From Sphingopyxis sp. (GTDB taxonomy: Bacteria > Pseudomonadota > Alphaproteobacteria > Sphingomonadales > Sphingomonadaceae), in the NCBI RefSeq assembly GCF_016463645.1, contig NZ_JAEMQX010000002.1, positions 97,600 through 161,599 of the forward strand: a stretch of DNA of 64,000 nucleotides, given 5' to 3'. Each line of letters starts with the position of its first letter. The first letter of the stretch is position 1. Below the pieces are notes generated by a model. The model was not told the origin of the DNA, did not search any database, and saw only the letters and a list, made by a program, of their open reading frames with translations. The translations under genes and the position numbers were made by a program. Of the stretch, positions 1 to 8,903 are shown in pieces.

Positions 1-337
1 TCGGCGAATCACGAATGCAGTCGACACTATCGAGCTTTGCGGATCGAAATCGAGAGCGTGCGAACGCACTATAGACCGCGACACCCGTCAGCACTGATAT
101 CCGGTCGCCCTGGGCCCAGCAAAATCATTCCGTTTCGGATTTCATGGGCCGGGCTCCGGCTCGCCCATGCTGATCGCCGGCGAGGCTATCGCGGCTACAT
201 CTGCGCCGCACAGGTTTGTTCTCGCTGGGCGAGACGCGCGCTCGCTTCGGCGGCGCAACAGGATGCTGCGCGCCGTAAGTGCAACCGATGGAGTTCATGT
301 CGGTTCAACCCGGGAGGGTATCGAGAAGGACGATCCG
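1..337. other. Left-edge region without a recognised gene
   Basis: No reading frame here has family features or a convincing ribosome binding site, apart from the leader of the VOC gene that starts at 338. The left edge may hold the promoter of that gene. Nothing else was recognised. Confidence 0.5.
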
Positions 338-712
338 ATGGCGAAAGACGAGTTGGCGCTGGGCGGGAGAGGCACGGAGCTGTTTTCGGGAATCGCCGTG
401 AACGATCTCCAGGCATCGCTTAAATGGTACGAGCGGCTCCTGGGTGCTCCGCCGAGTTTCTTGCCCAATGACCGGGAAGCGGTCTGGGCTATCGCCGATC
501 ACCGGTGGATTTACATCATCGTTGAGCCGGCCCGCGCCGGACGATCGGTCCTGACGATCATTTGTGACGATCTCGAAGGGTTGGTCGAAGACATCAGCAT
601 GCGCGGCATCACCTTCGACAAGGAGGAAATACCGGCGGAGAATGTCCGCAAGGTGATGTACTACGATCCGGATGGCAACGAGGTCGGCCTTGGCCGTGTC
701 ACGGCCAGCTAG
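338..712 (+). CDS. VOC (glyoxalase/bleomycin-resistance fold) protein
   Basis: A 124-residue protein of the vicinal oxygen chelate superfamily. The phrase FSGIAVNDLQASLKWYERLLG near the N-terminus (about residues 13-33) is the usual first beta-strand and helix of a VOC module, and YYDPDGNEVGL near the C-terminus is the usual last strand. A single module of this size normally works as a dimer. The start is ATG 338 because a purine-rich AGAAGGA lies 8-14 nt upstream; a longer in-frame extension back to 167 has no family similarity. VOC proteins range from isomerases and dioxygenases to antibiotic-binding proteins, so the substrate cannot be named. The next gene is convergent. Confidence 0.8.
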   Translation: MAKDELALGGRGTELFSGIAVNDLQASLKWYERLLGAPPSFLPNDREAVWAIADHRWIYIIVEPARAGRSVLTIICDDLEGLVEDISMRGITFDKEEIPAENVRKVMYYDPDGNEVGLGRVTAS

Positions 713-730
713 CGAACGACATCGGCAATA

Positions 731-1114
731 TCAGCATGGGTCGGACCTGTCCGGTTTGAGAGCGAGCAGAAACGACAGGGCGAAGAGAGAATGGATCACG
801 AGGAAAAGCTTCGCGATCTCGCGCGCCTCGCCGCTCACGACACCCCACAGATCATTCAGGGCCACGGCACCGAAGCCGACGAGGTTGGCGAGGAGGATCG
901 GGCGAAGCACGAACCCGGTGTCGAGACGACGGGTAAGCCAGTTCAGTACCGCGATACCCAGAAACGGGCCACCCAGCAGACGCAGCAGCGCGATGAGTTC
1001 CGGCGATGCGTCCGCGGGGACGGCGCCTGTTCCGAACTGCCGGGGCAGAAATATCAGGGCGCACCCGACCAGAGCCATATAGATGGCGGAGAGCAGGAGG
1101 AGGATAGTCCGCAT
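731..1114 (-). CDS. Small four-helix membrane protein
   Basis: A 127-residue hydrophobic protein with about four predicted transmembrane helices (around residues 3-18, 38-58, 70-88 and 100-120) and a short polar C-terminus. The ATG at 1114 is preceded by GAAGGA at good spacing, so the longer upstream in-frame extension is rejected. It converges on the VOC gene with an 18-nt gap and lies about 150 nt downstream of the LytTR regulator gene on the same strand, so it may be its last operon partner. I do not recognise the family and propose no function beyond inner-membrane location. Confidence 0.65.
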   Translation of the reverse strand: MRTILLLLSAIYMALVGCALIFLPRQFGTGAVPADASPELIALLRLLGGPFLGIAVLNWLTRRLDTGFVLRPILLANLVGFGAVALNDLWGVVSGEAREIAKLFLVIHSLFALSFLLALKPDRSDPC

Positions 1115-1260
1115 GATCAGTCCTTCGTCTGAATTTGGCGATTCCGCCGGCAAAGGGCCGGAATTGGGCTGGCTCTCGAATTTCCCCGTTCGCGGCGCCG
1201 AATTCCGCGCTGCCGCTTGCTGCCCCTCGTCAGCATCGGGCGGATGTGCGCCGCCGACAT

Positions 1261-2055
1261 TCAACCGATCGCCGGCAGCGAGCGGAGCAATTTCCTGGCA
1301 TAGACCCGGCCTGCGGCGACTTCGGTGCCATCCCGGAGCCGAATACGGACTCCAAGCTCGGCCGAGCGCCGAACGCCGACCATCGATCCGCGACGCAGAA
1401 GCGTGCGCCGATGCACGCGGACGAATTCCTCGTCGGACAGGCAGAGATTTGCTTGCGTTGCCTTGATCGACCCGCGGATCAGGTAGGAGGCCGAAGCCGT
1501 ATGGAGCCGGACATAGTCGTCTTCGGCGGTGACCATTTCGATATCGCCTCGCTGGACGCAGGTCAGCGCACCCGCCGCCGAGCGGAGCCAGAGCTCGTCA
1601 TCTCGCGGCGACGAAGTCCGGCCATGATAGCCCGCGCGCAGATCGTCGATCACGGCGCGCATCTGCTCGATCTGCTCGCGAGCATCCGCCGCAGCAAGAC
1701 TTTGCCGCGATCGATCGATCGCGATCCGCAGGCGCCCGGCTTCGACCGGCTTCAGAATATAGTCGATGGCATGCGTTTCGAACGCCTGGACGGCGAAATG
1801 ATCGAAGGCGGTCGTGAAAATGATGCCGGGATGCCGGTCCGCCGGAAGTCGATCGAGGACATCGAAACCTGTTCCGTCTCGCATCTTGATATCGAGCAGC
1901 ACCACGTCGGGTCTCGCCTCGGCGATCATTTCGAGCGCCTTGCCGCAACCACCGGCCGATCCGACATGGTCGACGTCGGGAATCTTCGCCAGAATCAGCT
2001 CGAGGCGGCGAAGCGCCAGCGGCTCGTCGTCGACGGTCAGGACCGATATCGTCAT
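1261..2055 (-). CDS. LytTR-family response regulator
   Basis: A 264-residue two-domain regulator. Residues 1-120 form a CheY-like receiver: the acidic pair D9/D10, phosphoacceptor D55 in VVLLDIKMRDG, the conserved T in FTTAFD near 81, and K102 in YILKP. Residues from about 160 to the end match the LytTR DNA-binding domain (IEMVTAEDDYVRLHT, then FVRVHRRTLLRRGSM). LytTR proteins bind direct repeats upstream of their targets. The start ATG overlaps the stop of the upstream kinase gene by 4 nt (ATGA), so the two are translationally coupled. The TonB receptor immediately upstream in the same orientation is a plausible regulatory target, which is inference. Confidence 0.93.
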   Translation of the reverse strand: MTISVLTVDDEPLALRRLELILAKIPDVDHVGSAGGCGKALEMIAEARPDVVLLDIKMRDGTGFDVLDRLPADRHPGIIFTTAFDHFAVQAFETHAIDYILKPVEAGRLRIAIDRSRQSLAAADAREQIEQMRAVIDDLRAGYHGRTSSPRDDELWLRSAAGALTCVQRGDIEMVTAEDDYVRLHTASASYLIRGSIKATQANLCLSDEEFVRVHRRTLLRRGSMVGVRRSAELGVRIRLRDGTEVAAGRVYARKLLRSLPAIG

Positions 2056-3173
2056 GCCCGATAGCTCAGCGGCATCGCGAGCGTCACCTGAAACCCGGAC
2101 GTACCGAGCCGCTCGGTCGCCAGCCTCGCTCTTGTTCCAAACCGGCTGGACAATCGCTCCCGGACATTCCGCAAGCCGGTCCCCGTTCCCGAAACGCATC
2201 TTTGATGGGCGATCGTCGAGCAGCTGTTCGCGACGACAATGCGTAGGGTCTCGCTATCCTCCCGGGCCGAAATGGCGATGAACGTGGCGCCGGCCCCCGA
2301 AGCCCCGCCGTGCTTGACAGCATTTTCGACCAGCGGCTGCAAAAGAAAGGCCGGTATCGCAGCAGGCCCGAGCGCCTCCGGCAAATCGATGCGAAACTCG
2401 AGATCGGGATAGCGGGCCTGCTCGATTTCCAGATAGGTGGTCTGGAGCGCAATCTCTTCCGCCAGCGAGATATCGATCTCCGGGTCGGTCGCGAGGTTCA
2501 CGCGGAAGAAGCTCGCCAATCGCTCGACCATCGCATTCGCGTCCTCCGCCCGGCCATCGAGGATGAGCGCCGATACCGAATTGAAACTGTTGAACAGGAA
2601 ATGCGGATTGATCTGGTAATGGAGGGCCTGAAGCTTGGCCGATTGCGCCATGCTTCTGAGACGCGCCGACCTGCGTTCCTCCTCACGCGCTTCGAAGCCA
2701 TATTGGACCGCCAGATAGAGACCGACCCAAGCCAGAAAGAACCAGGTCCAGGGGACGAGGGTGCGGATCACGCCGCTGCCTTCGATCGCGACATGGATCG
2801 GAGTACCCTTGGCATAGGCCAGAGCGAAATAGCTGCACCAGGCGAACAGCTCGGCGGCGACGAGCGAAGCCAAAAGGACGATCGGCGCCTTTCTGCGCCA
2901 GGCGCGCCCGTTCAGCTTTTGCAGGATGATGTGGATGGCGTAGCAAAGAGCAAGGCCGATCAGGGTGAGCCCGATCCGCACCGCCGCCGCCTTCAGCAGG
3001 TGCGGATGCCGGTCGAGCAGATCGGCGACCCACAAAGCCAGCGCGTGCAGGCCCCAGAATGCGCCGGTCAGCCAGAGGATTGCGTGGCGCTTGCGGATTG
3101 CCAGGCTGTCGCCGCGACCGGTCGGGGCGACTTCGTAGATATCGGACGAGGTGAAGGCCGCGACCTGGTTCAT
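2052..3173 (-). CDS. LytS/AlgZ-type sensor histidine kinase
   Basis: A 373-residue membrane kinase. About four transmembrane helices lie in residues 30-160 with no recognisable periplasmic sensor fold. A His_kinase domain follows, with the phosphoacceptor H191 in INPHFLFNSFNS, the motif typical of LytS/YehU/AlgZ kinases. The HATPase_c domain shows the N-box (PLVENAVKHGG) and the G-box (GTGLRNVRERL). ATG 3173 (MNQVAAF) was chosen; a longer in-frame start near 3284 reads through low-complexity Arg-rich sequence and is less likely. The partner is the LytTR regulator, coupled by a 4-nt overlap. The signal sensed is unknown. Confidence 0.92.
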   Translation of the reverse strand: MNQVAAFTSSDIYEVAPTGRGDSLAIRKRHAILWLTGAFWGLHALALWVADLLDRHPHLLKAAAVRIGLTLIGLALCYAIHIILQKLNGRAWRRKAPIVLLASLVAAELFAWCSYFALAYAKGTPIHVAIEGSGVIRTLVPWTWFFLAWVGLYLAVQYGFEAREEERRSARLRSMAQSAKLQALHYQINPHFLFNSFNSVSALILDGRAEDANAMVERLASFFRVNLATDPEIDISLAEEIALQTTYLEIEQARYPDLEFRIDLPEALGPAAIPAFLLQPLVENAVKHGGASGAGATFIAISAREDSETLRIVVANSCSTIAHQRCVSGTGTGLRNVRERLSSRFGTRARLATERLGTSGFQVTLAMPLSYRA

Positions 3174-3315
3174 GATCCGGTTATCGCAGGAAGGCAGCGG
3201 GCTGTCGACGGACGTTCGGCTACGGATATCGTGCGTTCGCCCGCATCCCGGGGTGCCGGAACGGGAAAGGCGATGTGCGGACAAAGGATGCCGCCTTCAT
3301 CCGCACACCCCGGGG

Positions 3316-3346
3316 CGGCGCCGGAGGGGACTGATCCCCGGCGCCG
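3316..3346 (-). terminator. GC-rich hairpin after the TonB receptor gene
   Basis: A 9-bp perfect inverted repeat (CGGCGCCGG at 3316-3324 and CCGGCGCCG at 3338-3346) with a 13-nt loop, 9 nt past the receptor stop codon. No U-tract follows on the minus strand, so it is not a canonical intrinsic terminator. It may be a 3'-stabilising or attenuating hairpin between the receptor gene and the kinase gene. Confidence 0.4.
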
Positions 3347-3354
3347 GAAACGAC

Positions 3355-6219
3355 CTAGAAGCGCAACCTCGCGGTGACACTGTAGCGCCGCCCGAGAACA
3401 TCATAGGTGGTCGGATAGGTGTTACCCGAGTTCAGTGACGTCGTTCCGACATAGTTGCTGACCAGCGGCGGATCCTTGTCGAGCAGATTCTGCACCGACA
3501 GCGTCAGGGTGAAGATATCGGCGACCTTCGCGCGGTAGGTGAGATCCAAATAGCTGTAGCTGGGAATATGCAGATAGTCGGGCTCGATCCCGTCGGCGTC
3601 CAGGATGCGTTCATAGTCGACACCGTCGAGCCAGCGCCACAGCAACGAAATATCCCCGAAATCGTCGATCTGCGCGGTCGCACGCATGTTGAAGCTCAGC
3701 TTGGGCGTAATCTCGCCGGCGAAGAAGCCGCAGTTCGCGCTATACTGGCCGACGCATTCCCGGTTGAGCCCGGTGGGTGATGCCTGAAACTTCGACCGCT
3801 CGGTCCAGTTGCCCGTCATGTCGAAACTCAGCCGCCCGAAGCCCGTCGACATGCCATAGGCGACGCGAAGGTCAATGCCCGAGGTCACGATCGTTCCCTG
3901 GTTGGTGAGCACGGCGATCAGCCCCGGAGTGTCGCCGCCGCCATTGAGCGACCCGTTGAGCGGATTGCGGCGAATGAGCGCGCAGGCCGCCGCGTCGCCC
4001 TCGTCGAAGCAGGGGCCGAAGATGTCGTCGGGCGTCGGCAGGGTGATCGCGTCGCTGACCTTGATATGATAATAGTCGGCGGTGATCGCGAGGCCGGGGA
4101 TCTGCGGCGGGGTCGCGACGAGCCCGATGGTGTAGGAATTCGCGACCTCGACACCGAGATCGGGGTTGCCGCCGCTCGTCAGGTTGATCTGGCCAGCCGA
4201 GGGTTCGGGGATGCTGCCGATCCGCCCCGCGGGCGCGCCTTGCGCGATACAGATTGCGGTCAGCGCGGCATTTCCGACCGGGTTGGTTCCCTGACAAGGG
4301 TCTTCCGGCAAATTCGACAGGCCCGTCGTTACCGGCGTGTAGAGCTCCGAGATATTCGGCGAGCGAACCGAATGCTGGTAGATACCGCGGATCTTGTAGC
4401 CGCGGAACGGCTCCCATGTCCCGCCCGCCTTCCACGTCGTACTCGTGCCCGTGTTCGAATAATCCGACAGGCGAATGCCCGCTTCGGCGGTCAGGCTGTA
4501 GATGCCCGGCACATCTTCGACGATCGGGACGATCAGCTCGCCGAAGACTTCCTTCACGCTATAGCGGCCCGAGAAGGACGGCGACGGCGCGCCCGTCCCC
4601 AGCACCTCGTCCTGCGTCCCGAAGGCGACATCTGCAACCTGCGACGCGCCATAACGGCGGTACTCGGCACCCAGCGCGAAGCCGATCGGCGTTTCGCCGG
4701 CGAGAAAATTGGCGACCTCGCCGGACAGGCTTCCGTTGACGACCGACAGGCTGGTGCTGATCGTCGCACCCGCCGGCTGGTTGAAAAAGGCGATGGACTC
4801 AGGCGAAATATCGGTGCCGTCGCCGAAAAGATTGATCGGGACGCAGCCGTTCGAGGTATCGGCGCATTCGGTCTCGCTGACGGCCCGCAGCGCCTGCTGA
4901 ACCCGCGACTTCAGGCCCCAGCCGAGGTTACTGTTCTTGCGGTCGGATTCGCCGTGGAGGCCGTAGACATCGAATTTCAGCGTCTCGGTGATCGACCCGC
5001 GAACGCCGGCCCAGACCTGGAACTGGTTGGTCGTCAGATTGCGGATGCGCGGCCCCATTTCGATGAAGCGGCGATTGATCGTCGTCGCAACCTCACGGTA
5101 GTCCGGGTCGGTCGGCCCTGCCGCGGCGCCGGCTGCAGCACAGTCGGCCGCCGAGATCGCGTTGGACGCGCAAACTTCCGAACGGACGGCCTCGGGCATG
5201 AAAGGATTGTTCAGCGGCAGCATCCAAGTGTCGCCGAACATCCCCGACGATGCGAGACTCAGTTGGACTTTCGACCGGGTGAACATGCCCTTGGCATAGA
5301 CTTCGACACCATCGGTCACTTCGTAATGCGCCGCACCGAACAGGTTATAGCGTTCGAGCGGGGTCTGGAAATAATTGTCGGGCGCGAAATTATAGGCGTC
5401 GCGCGAACCCACATAATCGCGCAACGCGCCATCTGCCGGATTGTAGATGCGATTGTTGATGCGCGTCGGCGTCGTTGTTCCCGAACCGATCTTGCTGCCG
5501 TCGAGAAAATAGGTGTCGCGGGAAACGGCGCGATCGCCCTGCGACACCGGTTCGACCTGCTGATAACCGACGCTGAGCACCGCATTACCCCGGTCGTCGT
5601 CGAAATTCGCTCCGACGGTCAAATCGAAGCGGTAGCGCGCCCCGTCACCGCGTTCGGTGATGCCGACCGTGCTGGCAAGTTCGGCGCCCGAGAAGTCGCG
5701 CTTGGTTATGAAGTTCGCGACCCCTGCGATCGCGTCGGCGCCATAGACCGACGAAGCGCCACCGGTAACGATCTCGGCGCGCTCGATCAGCGCGACGGGA
5801 ATGATATTGAGATCGGTCTCGCTGAGCAGCGAAGAGGGGACCAGCCGCGTCCCGTCGAGCAGCACGAGGTTGCGGTTGGTGCCGACGCCGCGCAGGTTCA
5901 GCGACGCGAAGCCCGCGCCGCCATTGTTGACGGCGCTGTTGGCGCCGGGCGACACGCCCGGAAGATCGCCGATGAGTTCCTCCGCATTGGTCGCCTGACG
6001 AAGTCCGATCTCGTTCTCGCCGACGACCTGAACAGGGCTCGACTGCTCAAGGTTGGGATTCTGGATGCGCGACCCGGTCACCACGATCGTCTGCGACGCA
6101 TCCTCCACCACCGTATCTTGGCCGGCCATGTCCTGCGCATGGACGGGTACCGCACAGGCGACACTTCCCAGCAATGTGGTGGAAAGCAGGTAATGACGCG
6201 TTCGAAATATGCCCAACAT
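3355..6219 (-). CDS. TonB-dependent outer-membrane receptor
   Basis: A 954-residue outer-membrane receptor. It has a signal peptide (about residues 1-28, ending HAQ), a TonB-box-like TIVVTGSRI at about 44-52, a plug domain (RQATNAEELIGDLPGV, SLNLRGVGTNRNLVLLDGTRL, GGASSVYGADAIAGVANFI), a long beta-barrel, and a final aromatic residue (TARLRF) as expected for BAM-dependent insertion. It imports a substrate across the outer membrane using TonB-ExbBD energy. No STN signalling domain is present. GGGAGT precedes the start ATG. The gene lies 28 nt downstream of a small membrane protein gene and upstream of a LytS/LytTR pair. The substrate is unknown; this style of receptor in sphingomonads often serves peptides, oligosaccharides or aromatics. 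Confidence 0.95.
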   Translation of the reverse strand: MLGIFRTRHYLLSTTLLGSVACAVPVHAQDMAGQDTVVEDASQTIVVTGSRIQNPNLEQSSPVQVVGENEIGLRQATNAEELIGDLPGVSPGANSAVNNGGAGFASLNLRGVGTNRNLVLLDGTRLVPSSLLSETDLNIIPVALIERAEIVTGGASSVYGADAIAGVANFITKRDFSGAELASTVGITERGDGARYRFDLTVGANFDDDRGNAVLSVGYQQVEPVSQGDRAVSRDTYFLDGSKIGSGTTTPTRINNRIYNPADGALRDYVGSRDAYNFAPDNYFQTPLERYNLFGAAHYEVTDGVEVYAKGMFTRSKVQLSLASSGMFGDTWMLPLNNPFMPEAVRSEVCASNAISAADCAAAGAAAGPTDPDYREVATTINRRFIEMGPRIRNLTTNQFQVWAGVRGSITETLKFDVYGLHGESDRKNSNLGWGLKSRVQQALRAVSETECADTSNGCVPINLFGDGTDISPESIAFFNQPAGATISTSLSVVNGSLSGEVANFLAGETPIGFALGAEYRRYGASQVADVAFGTQDEVLGTGAPSPSFSGRYSVKEVFGELIVPIVEDVPGIYSLTAEAGIRLSDYSNTGTSTTWKAGGTWEPFRGYKIRGIYQHSVRSPNISELYTPVTTGLSNLPEDPCQGTNPVGNAALTAICIAQGAPAGRIGSIPEPSAGQINLTSGGNPDLGVEVANSYTIGLVATPPQIPGLAITADYYHIKVSDAITLPTPDDIFGPCFDEGDAAACALIRRNPLNGSLNGGGDTPGLIAVLTNQGTIVTSGIDLRVAYGMSTGFGRLSFDMTGNWTERSKFQASPTGLNRECVGQYSANCGFFAGEITPKLSFNMRATAQIDDFGDISLLWRWLDGVDYERILDADGIEPDYLHIPSYSYLDLTYRAKVADIFTLTLSVQNLLDKDPPLVSNYVGTTSLNSGNTYPTTYDVLGRRYSVTARLRF

Positions 6220-6247
6220 ATTGATACTCCCTGTTGATCTTATGTCT

Positions 6248-6742
6248 TTATGAAGCGCCCCCTGCCCACCGATGCGCCGCGAGCGCGATCGGAAGACCGA
6301 AGAGGAACATGTGCGAAGCCAGATCGGCGAGGCTCAGTGGCATGCCGCCGGCGGGAACCGCGAAGTTGGAGAGCGGCAGGACGATACGGTTCATCACAAA
6401 ATAGACGCCGACTCCGTAGAGCGGTCCGGCGAGCCACGGCGATTGCCGCCCGGCGAACTCGATCCGCGTGATGATGGAGACGAACGCCGCCGCAAACAGG
6501 AAGGAGAGCAGAAAATGGCTCGCCAGGCCAAGCGCGACGGGCGCAGTGCCGGTCCGGGCCGCCGGACCCAGCATGCCCGACGCGATACCCCTCAGAATAT
6601 CGACGGGCGCAACGCCTCTGAGCGCCCAGGAGGTAAATGCAAAGCCGAGGTCGAGCGCCCCGCCCGCAAGTCCCCCGATCAGCACCGCCTTGACTGGCAT
6701 CGCCGAGCCCTGGGCGGCGATGGCTTTCGTGGCCTCGATCAT
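6248..6742 (-). CDS. Small integral membrane protein, possibly YagU/DUF1440-like
   Basis: A 164-residue protein with about four hydrophobic helices (around 17-36, 68-90, 103-120 and 135-158) and conserved-looking glycines in GGLAGGALDLGFAF. The layout resembles the YagU/DUF1440 inner-membrane family, but I cannot confirm this without a search. GGGGAG precedes the ATG at good spacing. The TonB receptor gene begins 28 nt downstream, so the two probably share a transcript. A role in uptake is inference from position only. Confidence 0.7.
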   Translation of the reverse strand: MIEATKAIAAQGSAMPVKAVLIGGLAGGALDLGFAFTSWALRGVAPVDILRGIASGMLGPAARTGTAPVALGLASHFLLSFLFAAAFVSIITRIEFAGRQSPWLAGPLYGVGVYFVMNRIVLPLSNFAVPAGGMPLSLADLASHMFLFGLPIALAAHRWAGGAS

Positions 6743-6937
6743 GATTTCTCCCCTTTGATCGGGGGAGTGCTACCGTGCAGCGTCAGCCGATTGGAGCGAA
6801 AGGCGGCCGATCGTCGTCAGCGTGCAGCCGGACGCCAAGCGGAGAAGGCGAACGTCATGTTCGTGCGGTTGAACGAACTTCGAGCGCGTCTGTGCGACAC
6901 GAGAGGGTTTGTGATGGACGGCGATAGCTGCCCGAAT

Positions 6938-7942
6938 TCAGCCAGCCGACCAGAGAGAAGCCATCGAGAGGGACTGGACCCCGTCAAAGCCGCTGTCGAT
7001 GCCATCGGCAGGCCCGTGATCGAGCGATTTGACCCCGCCCGCAATTTCATCGGCCAACGACAGAAATGACATGGGATGGGCGTGATCGAGATCCAGGGCA
7101 TTCTGCAAAAGCGCGTCGAGGTCCGAAGGCCGCCCATCCCTGAACGCGAATATGATCCGGTTCATTCCTATTCTTGAGGGAAGATCGATCGTGGCTCCGA
7201 AACACCCCCTTATGCGCGACAGGATGGCGCCGTGCTTCCAATGATCGTCGCATAGATTGACGACGAGGATGCCGCCAGGGTTCAGCCGCGAACGGCAATC
7301 GCGATAAAATTCCGAAGAGCAAAGCTGGGCCGGCTGTCCGTCCTTGTCGAAACCATCGACCAGCAGAATGTCGCAGCGCCCCGGATCCCGCGCGACGAAT
7401 TCCGCGCCATCGTCGCAGACGATCTCGAAGCGCTCGCTCTCGGGCGGCATGAAGAATTGCTCCCGAACCGCGATGACGTCGGGGTCGATCTCGACCGCGA
7501 CGATCGACGCCTCCGGAAGATATCGGTGGCAGTATTTTGCCAGCGATCCGCCGCCGAGCCCGATGATCTCGATGGTCCCCGGAGAGGGATGGAACAGGAG
7601 GAACCCCATCATCCGGCGCGTATAGTCGAGGATCAACATGTCCGGATCGTCGATACTCATCGCGCTTTGCACGAAAGCCCAGTTTGCGAGGAGGCTCCGT
7701 ATATTGCCCAGCTCGAAGACGAGCGGGGCGGCGAGTTCGCCCGGCTCCATCGGAGACGCGCGATGATGTTCGGTCCCATATCGTTCGAAATAACGCTGTT
7801 CGCGGTCGATATCGTCGAGATGATCGAGAAAGCGATCGAGCTCCGTTTCCGCTTGATCGATGCTCCGGCAAACCGTCCCTGTTTCGAGTTCGCAAGCGAT
7901 TTCGCTCTCGACCTCGAAATCTTCCGCGGACCTATCTGTCAT
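6938..7942 (-). CDS. Spermidine-synthase-like methyltransferase-fold protein
   Basis: A 334-residue protein. Its central region has the Rossmann-type SAM/dcSAM site of polyamine synthases: IIGLGGGSLAKYCHRYLP (about 127-143), VAVEIDPDVI (149-158) and DILLVDGFD. The N-terminal 60 residues are acidic and lack the usual beta-strand domain. Distant SpeE-like proteins with this layout often have no proven polyamine activity, so spermidine synthase-like is as far as I go. The start at 7942 was chosen because its ATG sits inside the last codons of the upstream 39-residue gene, a typical coupling arrangement; ATG 7969 is the alternative, and neither has a clear Shine-Dalgarno of its own. Confidence 0.8.
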   Translation of the reverse strand: MTDRSAEDFEVESEIACELETGTVCRSIDQAETELDRFLDHLDDIDREQRYFERYGTEHHRASPMEPGELAAPLVFELGNIRSLLANWAFVQSAMSIDDPDMLILDYTRRMMGFLLFHPSPGTIEIIGLGGGSLAKYCHRYLPEASIVAVEIDPDVIAVREQFFMPPESERFEIVCDDGAEFVARDPGRCDILLVDGFDKDGQPAQLCSSEFYRDCRSRLNPGGILVVNLCDDHWKHGAILSRIRGCFGATIDLPSRIGMNRIIFAFRDGRPSDLDALLQNALDLDHAHPMSFLSLADEIAGGVKSLDHGPADGIDSGFDGVQSLSMASLWSAG

Positions 7943-8051
7943 GGTCGCGGCGCTCGTTCTGCCGATCATGCGATCGTCCGCCCGCAATGGTGACGCCGAT
8001 AAACAGGGCGAGAAGCAAGACGGAGACGAGAATGATCAGGAATATCGTCAT
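7932..8051 (-). CDS. 39-residue single-span membrane peptide
   Basis: A short reading frame starting MTIFLIILVSVLLLALFIG, one predicted transmembrane helix followed by a polar Arg/His-rich tail. A near-perfect GGGAGGT Shine-Dalgarno lies about 5 nt before the ATG, the strongest in this stretch. Its stop codon overlaps the start of the spermidine-synthase-like gene by 11 nt, which suggests translational coupling. Function unknown. It could be a real small membrane protein or a leader peptide whose translation opens the downstream start. Confidence 0.6.
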   Translation of the reverse strand: MTIFLIILVSVLLLALFIGVTIAGGRSHDRQNERRDHDR

Positions 8052-8154
8052 GCGCACCTCCCGCAAGAATGTGTCGATTGTCCGAAGGGCAGGCTGCCGG
8101 TCGCCTCCGAACGCCAGACAAACCCCGTCCGGGTCATGATCGCCGCAGCCGGGA

Positions 8155-8343
8155 TCATTGGTTTAGCCGCTGCTCGAACTGTAGTGCCTTCTGGTACATC
8201 TCGCGCCATGCAACGGCCGCACGAAGGGCCCGGTCCCGTACATTCGGAAGCGACGCCTCGTTCGCTTCCGTCTGACACGCCTGCATGCGAGCCAGATAGA
8301 AGCGGCTGTTCCGTGCGGTCGGTTTGAGATTCTGGGAAATCAT
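8155..8343 (-). CDS. Small conserved-looking hypothetical protein
   Basis: A 62-residue soluble frame (MISQNLKPTARNSRFYLARM...), rich in Ala, Arg and Glu, with helix-forming composition in RDRALRAAVAWREMYQKAL. The upstream GGAA is only a weak Shine-Dalgarno. The composition is that of a real small helical protein rather than a GC-rich shadow frame, but no family is recognised. Confidence 0.5.
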   Translation of the reverse strand: MISQNLKPTARNSRFYLARMQACQTEANEASLPNVRDRALRAAVAWREMYQKALQFEQRLNQ

Positions 8344-8501
8344 GTCGCAAGTTCCGTTTCTCGGGATTGTGGTGGAACGTCATCGCGAAACCCGGTCGAT
8401 CCGGCCCCGGCAGGGCCGCGGAACTTTGCGGCTCCAACCGATCGGCCCGGCTACGAGCCACGCGCAGCTGCCGCCACGACAAGGCTTCGCAAGCGGAAAA
8501 A

Positions 8502-8807
8502 CTAGCGCTTGCGCACGAACTCGGCGCGCAGCACGAGGCCCTTGATGCTTTCGTGACGGCAATCGATCTCCTGCGGATCGCCCGTCAGACGGATCGACTT
8601 GATGACCGTCCCCACCTTGAGCGTCTTGCCGGCGCCCTTGACCTCGAGATCCTTGATCAGTGCGACGCTGTCGCCATCCTGGAGCAGGTTCCCGACCGCG
8701 TCGCGAACCTCGACCTGCGAGGCTGCGGCCTTGCGTTCCGCAAGCTCCGACGCCGGCATCCACTCGCCGCTTTCCTCGTCATAGACATAGTCGTCGTTGT
8801 CACTCAT
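8502..8807 (-). CDS. PhnA-domain protein (YjdM family)
   Basis: A 101-residue protein whose C-terminal 70 residues match the PhnA/YjdM domain: VRDAVGNLLQDGDSVALIKDLEVKG, then KVGTVIKSIRLTGDPQEIDC and GLVLRAEFVRK. E. coli YjdM has an N-terminal zinc ribbon. Here that part is replaced by a Cys-free acidic segment (DDYVYDEESGEWMPASEL) that keeps the aromatic spacing but has no metal ligands. Despite the historical name, the family is not part of the phosphonate C-P lyase pathway and its role is unsettled. It is monocistronic; the SulP gene downstream is about 100 nt away on the same strand. Confidence 0.88.
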   Translation of the reverse strand: MSDNDDYVYDEESGEWMPASELAERKAAASQVEVRDAVGNLLQDGDSVALIKDLEVKGAGKTLKVGTVIKSIRLTGDPQEIDCRHESIKGLVLRAEFVRKR

Positions 8808-8903
8808 TTCATTCTCCAGACTTGGTCAGAATTGGGTTTTCCCGGCCGCCGGCCGATCGAGAAGCGGCGCGTGCGAATGGCCTGCCGCACACGGGGGCCG
8901 CCG

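Noticed and set aside
4066..6237. A 723-residue open frame on the plus strand opposite the first TonB receptor gene
   Set aside because: Arg/Asp-rich composition without family motifs; it is the antisense shadow of a high-GC coding gene whose own frame has signal peptide, plug and barrel.
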